A stretch of 64,000 nucleotides of DNA from Luidia sarsii (GCA_949987565.1 OX465107.1:22178030-22242029); one strand, 5' to 3'; shown: positions 19,646 through 31,118, counted from the first letter of the stretch. The notes: generated by a model from the letters alone, not told the origin. A program made the numbers and translations.

Positions 19646-21119
19646 TCGATTCGCTGACCTGCCTGGTAACCCCACTTTACCTTGATGGACGGTAAAGAAA
19701 ATTTGGGCTAGACCCTGTGAAGTTAATTTGACGTGGCTATTGTATCGCCCATACATCACCTCCGAAAGGGCGCCACGGTGATGGCATAGCATTACGTCTA
19801 TCTGACAAATTTATATTTTTTGGGTTCGGTGCCTGGCAAATTGTATGGGCAGTCCTCTACTGGACTTCGAACCCCAAGCTGTTTTTTTTAAAGACCGGAA
19901 TAATTTACTATTAGTTATTTTACAGCTACACACGAAACCGACTGGTTTTGAAAGAGTCACATCGCCCGCTAAACCAGAGCTAGCACTAAAAGTTGACTGA
20001 ATACACTTACAGGGTAACCAAAATGCCAACACTTTGTCTACCTACATAAAAAAATGACTTTATACGACCGGTGAACAGACGATTGGCACGTGAGAGTTCA
20101 ATGGCCCCCAGGCATGGCAGCTCATACAGCGGCCTCGTCGGATTCGTCAGCACTCCTGTGTATAATATGTAGTATAGCACCCTTTGATCCATATAATTTT
20201 GTTCTAAAGTTAAAGCATCTCTGTAAACAGCTCAAATCAGGTCACAGAAAAACAGACAAGGAAATGTATTATGTAAATAATGGTGAGTACAATTGATATA
20301 AATACACAAGTTTTAAGAAAAGAAATTAGACAATCTGATTGTTTCTATAAGTACAGTGTGTATAGCTTAGATGAAGATGCATTATGTATGCCACGACCCG
20401 AATGTATTATGTAAAGTAAATAAACCACAATGTGACAATGTATATTATATTGGTTCTTGGTTACGTTCACTTCTCTATAAATACAGTCTTCGTTCACCAC
20501 AAGCACAAGTTTTCTGCCTCATCTTCGTCCTTCTTTATTCCGCACGTTCGAGCACTCAGCGCATAATTCTCTTGAGACAATTTCTTACACGACTACTCCA
20601 TTCGCTTGCACTCTAAGCATCTCTCTCTCTCTCTCTCGCCTCACGGAAAATCCTCGGATCGGAGAGCCCCGTCCCCATTCATCCGTATGTACACGTTAGA
20701 CGACTAGGGGTTTGTGGGAGAGAAGAAAAGGGTGCACTTGTTAGCGCATAAAGACAGGCGTGGAGACTGTAGCGCGTGAACAGCGTCGCGACTGCTTCTG
20801 CAGCGTTCGATGCACGCTCTCTACTTCCTAAGTCTTGAATTTAAAGGGGGCCAAAGCACACGACCTTCCACGCCTGCTGCCTATTTCCGATAGATTTTCA
20901 AAAGGCTTTGCTGCAAGACCACTGGCATGACCACTGATGTTGGTGAAGTGGCTCTGAAGGTTGGGACTTGTGTGGCCTAATTCGAGCGGGTTCTGAATGG
21001 CAGCGCAGAAATTGCTCGAAAACTTTCGGCTCGGGACAGATTGCCCGCACGAGAGCAAATTGATAATCACGATGGCATCGCCCAACTCTCACACTCGCGT
21101 CAAGAATCTAGAATCTATA
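19646..21119. other. Intergenic DNA without recognised genes
   Basis: Includes a TATGTA-rich stretch with repeated ATGTATTATGTAAA motifs (20262-20425) and a TC run at 20614-20637. Nothing else recognised. Confidence 0.4.
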
Positions 21120-21316
21120 TACAGAGAGTACCAACATCTTCAATTTGGCCGCCATTTTGTTTCCATTATTCGGTACGGCGTGGGTTTCGCGCCATGCACA
21201 CTGAGTTGTCCCAGTCAAACATGGTCTGCTAACATTTAAGTTGTATTGCGAACCCCACGCCGTACCGAACACTGGAAACAAAATGGCGTCCAAAGTTGTC
21301 GGTACTCTCTGTATTA
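21120..21316. repeat. Family B palindromic element, copy 1
   Basis: ACAGAGAGTACCAACATCTT, GCCGCCATTTTGTTTCCA and TTCGGTACGGCGTGGG are repeated inverted at the right (CCCACGCCGTACCGAA, TGGAAACAAAATGGCG, GTCGGTACTCTCTGT). Confidence 0.75.
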
Positions 21317-22526
21317 ACTAAGGGACTCTAGCAGAATTTATATTGCAGCGCCCTCTCGCTTTACCTCCCACTTCACACCAAGGAAAACGTGACTGATAAT
21401 CGACAATCGTACAACAATTAGCAAGTGCCGAATTCGCAGCTTTACATTGAAAACAGTGCACAGAGTTGTCATGGGTACCTAGTCTAGCTAGAGGATTATT
21501 CTCAATTGACATTGCTATGGTAACACAAATGACGCACGCTCTACGATTGGGGGAGGGGACAAGTGTTCAGTTTCAAAAGGGATGGTTTAAATATCACGTT
21601 CGTTGTATACTCATAAAGAATTGCAAATTAGCAAAAGGTAATTTACAAGCAAAATCTTACTCCAAGCTTCCCTGATTTCCTGCGAGGTAATGATAATCAT
21701 AATTTTTTTTTTATGATTGTTGAGAATGTGTAAGGGGGGACAACATTTCTTATCTGATTTATGTACACGAAATAAAAAACAATGTGCTCTGTACATGTGT
21801 ATTTGAGGGAAGCACACCAATAATAATTATATTATCTTAAATTTACAGTGATATCCATTTACAATCCGTTGAGGGCGCCCTAACGTTCATCCCCTGGTCC
21901 ATTGTACACTCATTGCACACAATACAAACTACTAACGCTCACAAATGAAGCAAAACTATTACGGTTGCGTGGAAAGGCTCGGTGTTTAGAACACACCTGG
22001 ACACCCCCAAGGGATAATTTTCACAAATTTAATCATAATTCAAAGGAAAAACATCGCCTCTGCAGGCGACTGAATACCACCCATTGGTCCTAATACGCAG
22101 ACTTCAAAATTTGCTGTAGTTACGTGCTATACAATCACTGACTGGCCACAATCTTCTCCAATTCATGGAAATTCATTACGGCACATTTCCAGCAGACGGT
22201 ACCCTAATATCATTCAGTCGAGAAATTCCGGCTCGGCCCGTGAGTGGAGAATACTTAGTTGCGTGATCTGCGCAAGCGCAGTAGCAGAAACTCTGGCAGG
22301 CAATCCCGTGAAACAAGCTTTGACTTGTTTCCCTGCTATACTGTAGCATTTGTTTGCTTCAAAACAGATCGGAATTCCGTGGCATGGAGTATCCACTGGG
22401 ACGCCACTACCCGTGGGCCTAATTGAGGTGACGTCACAGGCGGCCATCTTGCGCCACCCAAGACAAGAACTCACAAAGCAAGACATGTAGGTGAAAGATA
22501 AGGTGCTTGCCATTGCATTCAAAATT
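21317..22526. other. Intergenic DNA without recognised genes
   Basis: No coding or repeat signal beyond short AT runs. Several open frames of 60-115 codons lack any recognisable domain. Confidence 0.4.
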
Positions 22527-22777
22527 GTGACCCGGCACAGCATAATGAGGAATAACCCCACTTTTGAGATTTTGAGGTTTTCTAATTATGTGTAAGAGTA
22601 TACCATTAGCTTTCAAATTATATCAAAATATAATATCCTCTAATACTTAAAATTTCCGAAAATAAAAAAGAAAGAAAATTTATTTGTAATCGCATTGTGG
22701 ACATACTTTAACTTTAGGCGTTGTTTACTCAAAAAGTGTTTTGGTGGGATATTCCTCATGTCGTTGTGCCGGGTTAC
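22527..22777. repeat. Family A MITE, copy 2 (short form)
   Basis: GTGACCCGGCACAGC to GTTGTGCCGGGTTAC, flanked by perfect 4-bp target duplications AATT (22523-22526 and 22778-22781). About 190 bp of the long form's interior is absent. Confidence 0.85.
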
Positions 22778-23096
22778 AATTGATACACTCCATGTCTGAC
22801 TGTTGCTTGATGGTGGGAGGTGACTTCACGACTATACTATCCATGGGTGAGTTTTGGCGGGAGTGTTTGGAAACGTCCGTAACGCTTCGATGGACCAACC
22901 CCAACCAATGAGTGACGCGGATCGCGTGCAAGAGAAGGCATCCACGTTGTCTGTTCCGATCACCCTATTGTTGATCAAAGTCCAGAGGGTTACGGGAATG
23001 AGTTCATCTGCCAGAGTTCATCCGAGTCTGTTGGCTCCGGAACCAAAATGGCTGCCTAGTTTGCGTGAGAGTAACAATGTTCCAACAGTGCTCTTC
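22778..23096. other. Intergenic DNA without recognised genes
   Basis: No supported feature; one 99-codon open frame has no known domain and runs into the neighbouring repeat. Confidence 0.35.
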
Positions 23097-23342
23097 TATG
23101 GCCGTTTTCGAAATGAAGGCTTAGGCTCGGGCTCAGGCTTCGTCTCTGTCTGACAAAACCTGAAAATCCAGGTTGTGGTTTGTTACCGAATTTGACGCTT
23201 TGTTGGCTTGATAGGTACAGGGTGTTCTCCAAGAAATTGGAGCCAAACGCTTGTTTTTAGATGCCTGTGATATCATAACGAGTAAGATAAATATGGCCGA
23301 AGCCTAAGCCCGAGCCTAAGCCTTCATTTCGAAAACGGTCTA
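23097..23342. repeat. Family G palindromic element, copy 3
   Basis: CCGTTTTCGAAATGAAGGCT at the left and AGCCTTCATTTCGAAAACGG at the right are inverted. TATG occurs at both outer edges and may be the target duplication. It lies about 280 bp beyond the stop codon of the vasopressin/oxytocin-type receptor, possibly within its 3' UTR. Confidence 0.7.
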
Positions 23343-23624
23343 TGAACGCTATCATACCGCCACCACCTTCTTTTGATTGTAAAAAAGAGGGCGCCCTACA
23401 CCAATAACGTGCCGGTGTTTTGTCGGCTATACTTCCAAGTGGCAGGCGGATCCCCATAATATATATCACAGCCGCTCTGCCGTTGTCTTGTCCTCTGTGG
23501 GAGCTTGGATTTGCCATCGTGCTTTAGTGCGAGTGCAAGTACCACGGGTGCGTGTGTCTCCCTCTCTTCCGAGACTTGTCCGGGGCGCCCTCTCGTGCCG
23601 AGGGGGTTCAGGGCGGCGTTCCCT

Positions 23625-23848
23625 TCACATGCTGGCCGCGGCGGTGGCGGTGGTGCAGACGTAGCGGCCCGACGTGTCGTCGTGGTGGGTCCGGTCCGAG
23701 GCCAGGCCGTTCTCCCGGCGGGGCGGGTCGGTGCAGCACAGGGCCTGCTTGATGTCCCGCCCAGCGTTGCTGGAGAAGGCGAAGTAGATCCAGGGGTTCA
23801 GGCAGCTCGTCAGGCTGGTCAAAAGCAGGCAGATCGTGAAGAAAATAT
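23625..23848 (-). CDS. Vasopressin/oxytocin-type receptor exon 2 (TM7 and tail)
   Basis: The acceptor CTCTTCCCAAAAG precedes IFFTICLLLTSLTSCLNPW and IYFAFSSNAGRDIKQALCC. The codon split over the junction gives Asn351. The tail is Asp/His/Thr-rich (SDRTHHDDTSGRYV) and ends TTATAAASM before the stop at 23625-23627. Confidence 0.92.
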
Positions 23849-25689
23849 CTTTTGGGAAGAGAGAGAGAGAAATCACGAAAGAAATACAGAAGATGTGTAA
23901 GTTCCGGGTGAGGGTTTTGGGCATAGACGTCTGTACTAGAATCCAGAGTCGGCCGGCTTTTTTTTCCACAGACATTGAGAAAAACCATTGATAGGCTAAT
24001 GCAGTGCTACACACGGTTACAAAACGTCAGTGCGATCAATAGCCGCACCCACCGCTGTACCAATTCGAGTCCAACACGCGACCTCCTCGATGGTGAGATC
24101 GGAATTATGTTTGCCTCGAAAACCAAAAAACGCCAGTAAAGGAGATTCACAATAGTGCGCCCTCAAGAGTTTGTACCGCTTGGGACGACCATTTTTGTTT
24201 ATCACCGTTGGTTCGCACATCAATACGGGGGATTCCCAATAGTGCGCCCTCAAGAGTTTGAAATGCGTTGGCTAATCACAATGCGCGGAATCTGTCGACC
24301 CAATGCAAGTATGGAACGTGTCGACATATTCCGCGCATTGTGATTGGCCAACGCGTTGCAAACTCTTGAGGGCGCACTATGGGGAATCCCCCGTATTGAT
24401 TTGTGAACCAACTGTTAAAACAAAAATGGTCGTTGTTGTAGTCGGTGTAGACTAGGGATTGTCCATTGTGACATAACATTGCTATAACTGTATACGTTAT
24501 TGCATGAACAGGATTGTGGAAAGGAAATGACTGTTGAATATTGCCCAAGAGCTTGAATGAGCATCGAAGACACGGCAAGGCAAAAAAAAAGGATAGCACC
24601 ATCGGGACTTCTACTGATGGTTGTCAGAGGAAACTTACTCTCGAATCTGACGCTCGACCAGATGGAGAGCATCTGGGCCACGAAGAAAGGCGCCCAGCTC
24701 ACGACGTACACGGTGACTATCGTCAGCGTCATCTTGACCGTCTTCACCTTGGCCCGGGACACCTTCCCGGCCGCCCCGTGTCGCCTGTACAGCATCTGCG
24801 GCTGTTGGTTGGACTGGTTCTCCCTCTTGGTGGCGCCCGACTGCTGCAGCTCGATCTGCTCCGGGTGCATCCTGTCCGACTCGTCCTCCTCCCAGTTGTT
24901 GTTGTCCTTGGTGGCGGCGGCGGGCTCCTTGTGCATGAGCGAGCGCTGGCTCTTGCCGGCGTCGGGCGGCTTGTACTTCTTCTCCATGTTCCGCCAGACG
25001 GTCAGGCAGATCAGGCCGTAGGCCACGGCCAGGATCAGGCTGGGCACCACGTAGACGGCCATGGTGAAGAAGGTGATGTAGGCCCGCACCACGGGCAGCG
25101 AGGGCTGCGGGAAGTTGGCCCGGCAGTCCATCCACGGCTCGGGGGCGCCGGGCGCCCGGTTGACCAGCTTGAAGAACCAGAACTGGGGCGCGCTGCAGAC
25201 GGCCGCTATGACCCAGGCGGCCAGCACCATGAAGCGCATGCGGCGGGAGTGGTTGCCCCGCAGTCCCATCAGCGGGTGGCAGATGGCCAGGTAGCGGTCC
25301 ACGGCCGTCATGACCAGGATGTAGGTGGACAGGTAGACGGGGAAGAGCTGGAAGAACTTGACGAGTCGGCAGACGGCGTCGGGGGCGTGGAACCGGTAGG
25401 TCACGTCCCAGAGCATCTGGGGCAGGGTGTAGAGGAAGGCCACCGTCAGGTCGGCGATGCACAGGTGGATGATGAAGAAGTGCATGCGGGAGAGGCTCTT
25501 GCGGCGCCGCCAGAGCACGGCCAGCACGATGGAGTTGCCCACGATGGCCAGCAGGCAGATGGTGGCCGAGAGCAGGATCTCCACCAGGGCCAGCTCCTCG
25601 TCCCGGCTCGGGTACCGGTAGGGCGGCGGCGTGGTGCCGTTGGCCAGCCCGTAGCCCAGCGTCTCCTCCGTGCTGTTCGGGCCCGCCAT
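23625..25689 (-). CDS. Vasopressin/oxytocin-type receptor GPCR, 2 exons, complete
   Basis: Joined exons 25689-24639 and 23848-23625 (minus strand) encode 424 residues. It is a plasma-membrane class A receptor, probably for an oxytocin/vasopressin-type peptide. The N-terminus has two glycosylation sequons (Asn5, Asn17). Marks: TM1 GNSIV (51-55), MHFFIIHLCIADL in TM2 (69-81), LPQMLWDVTYRFHAPD (89-104), Cys107 and Cys189, DRY (131-133), DCRANF in loop 2, SWAPFF in TM6 (331-336), NPWIY in TM7 (368-372), CC (388-389). The LPQ..WD.TYRF..PD..CR.VK pattern, FF.AQM and SC.NPWIY are typical of vasopressin/oxytocin receptors. Loop 3 (about 237-312) is long, acidic and Gln-rich. The single phase-1 intron falls between TM6 and TM7, as in vertebrate AVPR/OXTR genes. 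It converges with receptor gene 1. Confidence 0.93.
23849..24638 (-). other. Intron between TM6 and TM7 of the vasopressin/oxytocin-type receptor
   Basis: This is a 790-bp GT-AG intron with a CT-rich tract before the acceptor. Its middle holds a palindromic family-F element (listed separately). The phase-1 position after TM6 is the conserved intron site of the family. Confidence 0.85.
24153..24414. repeat. Family F palindromic element in the intron of receptor gene 2
   Basis: ATACGGGGGATTCCCAATAG at 24221-24240 and GTGCGCCCTCAAGAGTTT are mirrored by GAGGGCGCACTATGGGGAAT and CCCCCGTATTGATTTG. A further partial copy of the left arm is at 24153-24175. Confidence 0.7.
24639..25689 (-). CDS. Vasopressin/oxytocin-type receptor exon 1 (start to end of TM6)
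   Basis: It begins at the only sensible ATG (25689; MAGPNSTEETLG) and runs to donor GAGA|GTAAGT after IWSSVRFE. It carries TM1 to TM6 and ends in phase 1. The reading frame continues past the donor into intron sequence (KFPLTTISRSPD and on) without homology, so the spliced form is preferred. GC content is very high compared with the intron. Confidence 0.93.
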
Positions 25690-25970
25690 GTTTTTTTCGC
25701 TGAGGCGGGGGCGGGGGCGGGGGGTATTCAGAGGCGGCGGAGGGAGTCGGAGTCGGCGGTGGCTACGGGGGAAGAGTGAGGGGCGAGGGAGGGTGGGCAG
25801 GCAGGGGGAGGCCTCACCACATTTCCAGTGACGAGGCTGTCCCGGAGATCTCTTCCAGACGCCGCCCTAGCGATCTCAAGTCAGCGCGGCCAGATTGCGT
25901 CAGCTTATCCCAAGGAGCACAGGAGCAGACGGCTGTTACGCCAGGTCGTCAGACTGCAGGAAGAACACAC
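25690..25970 (-). promoter_or_regulatory. GC-rich 5' leader / promoter region of the vasopressin/oxytocin-type receptor
   Basis: Just upstream of the ATG on the minus strand lies a C/G-rich stretch with GC-box-like CCCCGCCCCC runs (25703-25725) and CGG-rich repeats around 25731-25765. No TATA box is obvious. It is probably 5' untranslated region plus proximal promoter, but the transcription start cannot be placed from sequence. Confidence 0.35.
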
Positions 25971-27286
25971 GCAAAGACAACGATGTGTCAGAAATACACG
26001 GACTCTTGGCAGTGGAATACTGTTTTCCCTGTATTCGTATGATGTCAATCAAATACTGGATAGTTCAGAGGGGGAAAGAGCGCTGGTACACAAAACCATG
26101 GGCCAGTTGCATAGTGCTGCTTAAGCGCCAAAATGTGCTTTAGCACAAAAAGTCACGGTTCGTCGCATCAGTTTGCCAATCAAAACTTCACTTTGGTTTC
26201 ATGCTAAGTAAAGAAGAGTGGAATACAAGTCAAAAGCAACTGACATTGCATCGCAATTGCATCGCTTACACAATGAAGACCTTTTCCTGCTTAGCAGATT
26301 TTCACCCTTAAGCGGCTCACTGAAATTGGGCACAGAGGTCACGGGTTGAAGTTTTCCTTGCCATTATTCAAACTTGTTTAAAAGTTCCCAGCCAGTCTTT
26401 CTTTCAAAATTGTTGGACTTCAGTTTAACGCTGCCGCCATAGATCCACACGTTATCTCGGTTGCTAGCACATGAGGCTCCAAGCCGAAATAATTGGTTCG
26501 AACCAGCTCACGCCTCCCAGCTCAGGGGCTCTATCAAGAATCAAATTCGGCCGAAGTCTGAGGATGAACCTTCACGGTTCCCTCTATCGCGGCGCGTCGT
26601 TGGACAGAGCGCCGTGCCCTGTCCGAATCCGTGGCCCACGGCTTCCATTGGCTCAGCGTTCCATGGAGGCTGCCGGCCAACGGCCGCAGTCAATGCCAAT
26701 AGACTCGGAAGCATGTGACAGGTAGGAGGGTACTCCATCACTGTCCCGTCATAATTAGAGGCGACAAGAGGCTCGTATAAATCTTTAATCCGCCCCGGAA
26801 GAAAAACCCGTCACCGAAGGCGTCCAGCATAACATCCAATTCGTCAAAATAGCTGCTGCTTGACAAATTAGGCAGCCACGCCCAAACTAAGTCATTAGAC
26901 ACCCGATCTTTGGGTTGCGGATCGGGGCGTTAACACTCCCAGCCGGTATGGCCGTCCTATGGCCGCGGGCCTGATGTATAGAGGGACACAGGCGTGAAAG
27001 AAACAGTGCGTCACCCTCTCCTTTTCCGTGAAAATAATTGGGTGGAGTCTGCCGTCTGACTGAATTTCTTTTTCGGCAGAAATGAGCCTTTAAGGAACCG
27101 ACAGACTCTCGCCGTCACATTTTCGATCGGATTCGGATTTCTCGCTCTTTGCTTCCTCCCCCAAAGTCAAACGACAAGATGTCAAAAAAACCATTTGCAT
27201 TTCCCCGGGCAAGCCTTTGCCATCCCAGTCCTCTTCCCCTCAGAGACACGACGCTAGAAATTTGCACATTGGAAAAAAGGGTACCA
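25971..27286. other. Upstream flank of the vasopressin/oxytocin-type receptor
   Basis: Apart from a family I element (26098-26332) no feature was recognised. Distal promoter elements may be here but cannot be identified by eye. Confidence 0.35.
26098..26332. repeat. Family I palindromic element, copy 3
   Basis: Ends TGGGCCAGTTGCATAGTGCT and GCGGCTCACTGAAATTGGGC with inner CTTAAGCGCCAAAATGTGCT and GCTTAGCAGATTTTCACCC, as in the copies at 1351 and 6677. Confidence 0.6.
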
Positions 27287-27575
27287 CTACCTTCTTTTTC
27301 TCTCTATTACTCTCAATCCCTCTCCTCCTCTCTCACCGCCTCTCGTTGTCTCTCCTCTTTCTGTATGTCTATCTGTCTATCTCTCTCTTTCTCTCTGTCT
27401 CTCTCTTTCTCTTTGTCTCTTTGTCTCTGTACATCTCCCCCCTCTCTCTCTCTCTCTCCCTGTCTCTCTCTCTCTCCCTCTCTCTCTCTTTCTCTCTCCC
27501 TCTCTCGCTCTCTCCCTCTCTCTCTCCCTTTCTCCCTCTCTCTCTCTATCTTTCTCTCCCTCTCCCTCTCTCTCA

Positions 27576-27606
<31 letters not shown>

Positions 27607-28035
27607 CCTCTCCCTCTCTCTCACTCTCTCTCTCCCTCTCTCTTTCTTTCGCTCTCTCTCTCCCTCTCTCCTGCACCCTCTCTCCCTCTCTCCTGCACTC
27701 TCTCTCCCTCACTCTCTCTCGCTCTCTTTCTTTTCTCTTTGTATCTATCTATCTATCTATCTATCGCTCTCTCCCTCTCTCCCTCCCTCTCTCTCTCCCT
27801 CTCTCTCTTTCGCGCTCTCTCCCTCTCTCTCCCTCACTCTCTCTCTCGCTCTCTTTCTTTCCTCTTTTTTTCTCTCTCTATCTATCTCTCTCACACTCTC
27901 TATCAGTCTCTCTCTATCGCTCCCTCTTTCTCTAACTATCTCTCTCTCTCTCCCTCTCTCTACCTCTCTCCCCCTCTCTCTCTCTCTCCTTCTCTCTCTC
28001 ACTCTCTCTCTATCTCTCCCCCTCTGTCCAGCTAT
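27287..28035 (+). repeat. CT-rich simple repeat
   Basis: About 750 bp of CTCTCTCC/TCTCTCTC units with short TATC runs (27740-27765 and 28030-28060). The long open frames on both strands are compositional. Confidence 0.9.
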
Positions 28036-29055
28036 CTATCTGTCTATATATATCTGTCTATCCAAAGCGACCTTGTCACCTCTTTTTTTGGTCTTCCTCT
28101 GCCCCGTGCGCCCCCGACTCTTTCGACCAAACGTCGGTCCATCGAAGGTGCTTGAACACGCCCGGCGGTACCGAGGGAGGGCGTGCGCTTCCGAACGCCT
28201 CCCCCAGGGGGGATACGCCTGAGGAACCATAAAGCTGCGCTCCTTCTTCCTCGGCTAAATGGAGGGGAGAGCTTCCCTGATCCCCTACGCATCTTCCTTC
28301 CACCTTCTCATCCCCCCCCCCCATCCTCACCCTTCCCCCTCCTCCGTGATCCGGACCGAACCCCCCTCTCCCCGAGCACACAGGCACCGTGGAAGGATCG
28401 ATGCCGGCCCGGCGACGCTTAATAAATCTCCACGCACTCGTTCCTGACAGGTAATCGAATGAATGACCCCGGCACCGATGGTGCTCGACCGAGTGAGAAG
28501 AGGAGTAGGGAAAGAGGAGAGTAGAGAGGGGGGAAAAGTATAAGAGGGGAGGAGAGGGCTTGAGAAGAGGGGAAGAGAAATAATGGGGTCGGGACAGCTT
28601 CAAAACAGTATACGAGAATTTCACAAACAGTTCGGGCACTGTATGCGGAACGACGGTTTTTTACGGCCCATAACAAATCGTATACTCCTTAACTGCGTGC
28701 TGTCCCTAACCCTACTTGAAACCTCAAATTACCACAATCGCGTTTAATTTACACAGTGCTAGGGGCTGAGACAATTCTCTCTTTTTAGAATTCGTTTGTT
28801 CTCGAGGGCGCTCCGTAGCTTGTTGGTTCCCCCCCCCTCGGCGGAATAAGGTCGCGCTCCGATAACTGGGCCGCTGCGGGGATGAAGCACGCGGGTCCCT
28901 TGCATTGAGACAGCTGTGGCCGAATTCGCTGTGGAGGACGCGGGTATGGGGTGCGCCTGTTGTTTGCAGCGACGAGTGTGGATTACAGAACGCGGTTGGG
29001 TAGCCGCACAATGAGCGTGAATGGACGCTGGGTGGCGCTATATGGGGGCCTTCGT
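28036..29055. other. GC-rich intergenic DNA
   Basis: C-rich tract around 28295-28375, then purine-rich 28490-28570. No domain found in the 187-codon minus-strand frame that overlaps this region. Confidence 0.4.
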
Positions 29056-29715
29056 GGGTCCCTATACACAAAGAGTACCGACAACTTAAATTCGGACGCC
29101 ATTTTGTGACCCGGCACAGCGACATGAGGAATATCCCACCAAAACATTTGGGGGGGGGGTAAAGTTAATGTATTGGAGGATATTATGTCGAAAGGATTTT
29201 TCAGAAATCCGTCTCCAAATGTTGAAAAAACGAGGATTTCGGGGAGTGTTTGTGTACTGTTTTTTATGAAAATGTAAAGTTCCTGCCTTTTATAATGGCC
29301 GCTTTCGAGGAGTTAGAGTGACGCTGCTATATTGTGTCTGGTACCAAATGAACGAGCGAAGTCCCCTTGTACTATTAACAACAAAATTCACACGGAAATA
29401 ATTTTGATATCATTTGAAAGCTAATGGTATACTCTTTCACATCATTAGAAAATCTCAAAATCTCAAAAGTGGGGGTCATTCCTCATTATGCTGTGCCGGG
29501 TCACATTTTGTTTCAACTGTTCGGTACGGCGTGGAGTTTGCGGTATGCCCACTGAGTCGTCACCGACAGTTGATCTGCTTTAGTAAATTATTGTTGAAAT
29601 CAAACATGATCTGCAAAAATTGTATTGCGAAGCCCACGTCGTATCAAACAGTGGAAACAAAATGGCGTCCAATTTTAAGTAGTCGGTAACATCTGCATAC
29701 ATTGTATAGGGACTC
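29056..29715. repeat. Family B palindromic element, copy 2, split by a family A insertion
   Basis: The left arm AGAGTACCGACAACTTAAAT and CGGACGCCATTTTG and the right arm CAAAATGGCGTCCAATTTTA, GTAGTCGGTAAC match copy 1. The palindrome is interrupted after GCCATTTT by a family A element, after which the sequence resumes as ATTTTGTTTC. Confidence 0.75.
29106..29504. repeat. Family A MITE, copy 3 (long form), nested in family B
   Basis: GTGACCCGGCACAGC to GCTGTGCCGGGTCAC, flanked by ATTTT on both sides (29101-29105 and 29505-29509). Comparison with family B copy 1 shows a single ATTTT in the empty site, so this is a true target duplication. Confidence 0.85.
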
Positions 29716-30103
29716 TATTCCGGTGGGCGCCGCTAACGGCTCAGATTTGGAAATGTGCGACTTGAATGAAGACCAGTGTGCTAGTATACACATTTTGTAT
29801 TCCGCAAAGCAACTTTTTACATCTTCACACGCTCTCGTGGCCACATCTGCAATGTCGACACGACACTCTGTAATTCAACAGCAGCCGTCAAAGCAGAAGC
29901 GAAGTCTGCACTGATTCGAATTGATGCGCCAGCAAATTAGTCTTCATTCAAGTCGCAGAATACCAATGAAATGACAAATCTGACGCGTTAGTGGTACGGG
30001 AAAAAAAATCGTTTCCGGGGTCGGGGGTCAGCGCTGTCAACTCTGTATTAATATTCACCAAAGTGAATGCGGGAAGTCTACACCTACGCAAGAGAACTCA
30101 TTT

Positions 30104-30350
30104 GTGACCCGGCACAACGACATGAGGAATATCCCACCAAACCACTTTTTGAGTAAACAACGCCTGAAGAGTATCTTCACAATTCGATTACAAATCAATT
30201 TTCTTTTCTTTTTATTTTCGGAAATTTTAAGTATTAGAGGATATTATATTATGATATCATTTGAAAGCTAATGGTATACTCTTTCACATAATTAGAAAAC
30301 CTCAAAATCTCAAAAGCGGGGTTATTCCTCATTATGCTGTGCCGGGTCAC
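30104..30350. repeat. Family A MITE, copy 4 (short form)
   Basis: GTGACCCGGCACAAC to GCTGTGCCGGGTCAC with target duplication ATTT on both sides. It lacks the same interior part as copy 2. Confidence 0.85.
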
Positions 30351-30919
30351 ATTTGTACATGAACCGCAAAAGAGGATTTCGAAATAGTGCCCCCGTGGGG
30401 CGAACCTGGCCGGATGAGAATGTAATAGCTCTTGCCCTAATTTCCACGAAGTGGCCTCTATTTACACAGGGGACTATAGGGGAGGTTTAAAGGCGCCGTC
30501 AGAGGGTCAGCTTAATTTGATCCCGGACTCATGTTATGTGGATGATCCTTATTGCAACATCTTAAGGCGAGATGTGCAGTTGATTCGTTGCAGATGTTCA
30601 AAGCAGGCAACCCAGACAAAATTATCTAAGGGTAGACCCTATTTATTCAACGAATATGAAAACAAATTTAATGTCAAAGAAAATTTGACCGGCCAGAGAC
30701 TTGAAACAAAGACCTCTACCTTAACGTACCGGCGCTCTTTCTATTTCTGAAATAATCAACGGGAAAGGAAGAGACATTCAAACATTAAAAATACTGTAGT
30801 ATGTCTCTAGGGATCCTGCCTTTCACTAAAATACGAACCAACATTTCACCGTAGATCTGGCTACAGCAGCTTTGGGTCACACACAAGAGATGGGCTTTTT
30901 TTCAGCTACGGCAGTTAAC
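30351..30919. other. Intergenic DNA without recognised genes
   Basis: A 99-codon frame (30451-30750) shows no known domain. Nothing else supported. Confidence 0.35.
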
Positions 30920-31118
30920 ACAAGGAAGGCTTAGTCTCGGGCTTAGGTTCGGTCGTATTTCTCTTACACGTTATAATGCCACAGGCATCTAGAAACAGGC
31001 GTTAGGCCCTTACAGCTTCGTGGTGAATACTCTGTACTCATCAAGCCGACAATCCTTCAGATTCAGCAACAAACCACATACGGAGACGAAGCCTGAGCCC
31101 GAGCCTGATCGAAGTTTA
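30920..31118. repeat. Family G element, diverged copy
   Basis: Left arm GGAAGGCTTAGTCTCGGGCT; right arm GAGACGAAGCCTGAGCCCGA (from about 31082). The interior aligns by eye with 7396-7525. Confidence 0.55.

Noticed and set aside
23505..23900. Plus-strand frame of 131 codons over the second receptor exon
   Set aside because: Antisense shadow of the TM7 exon.
24541..25779. Plus-strand frame of 412 codons and other long antisense frames over the vasopressin/oxytocin-type receptor exon
   Set aside because: They are shadows of the GC-rich receptor exon, show no domain, and are rich in His/Gly/Arg as expected for antisense of GC-rich coding DNA.
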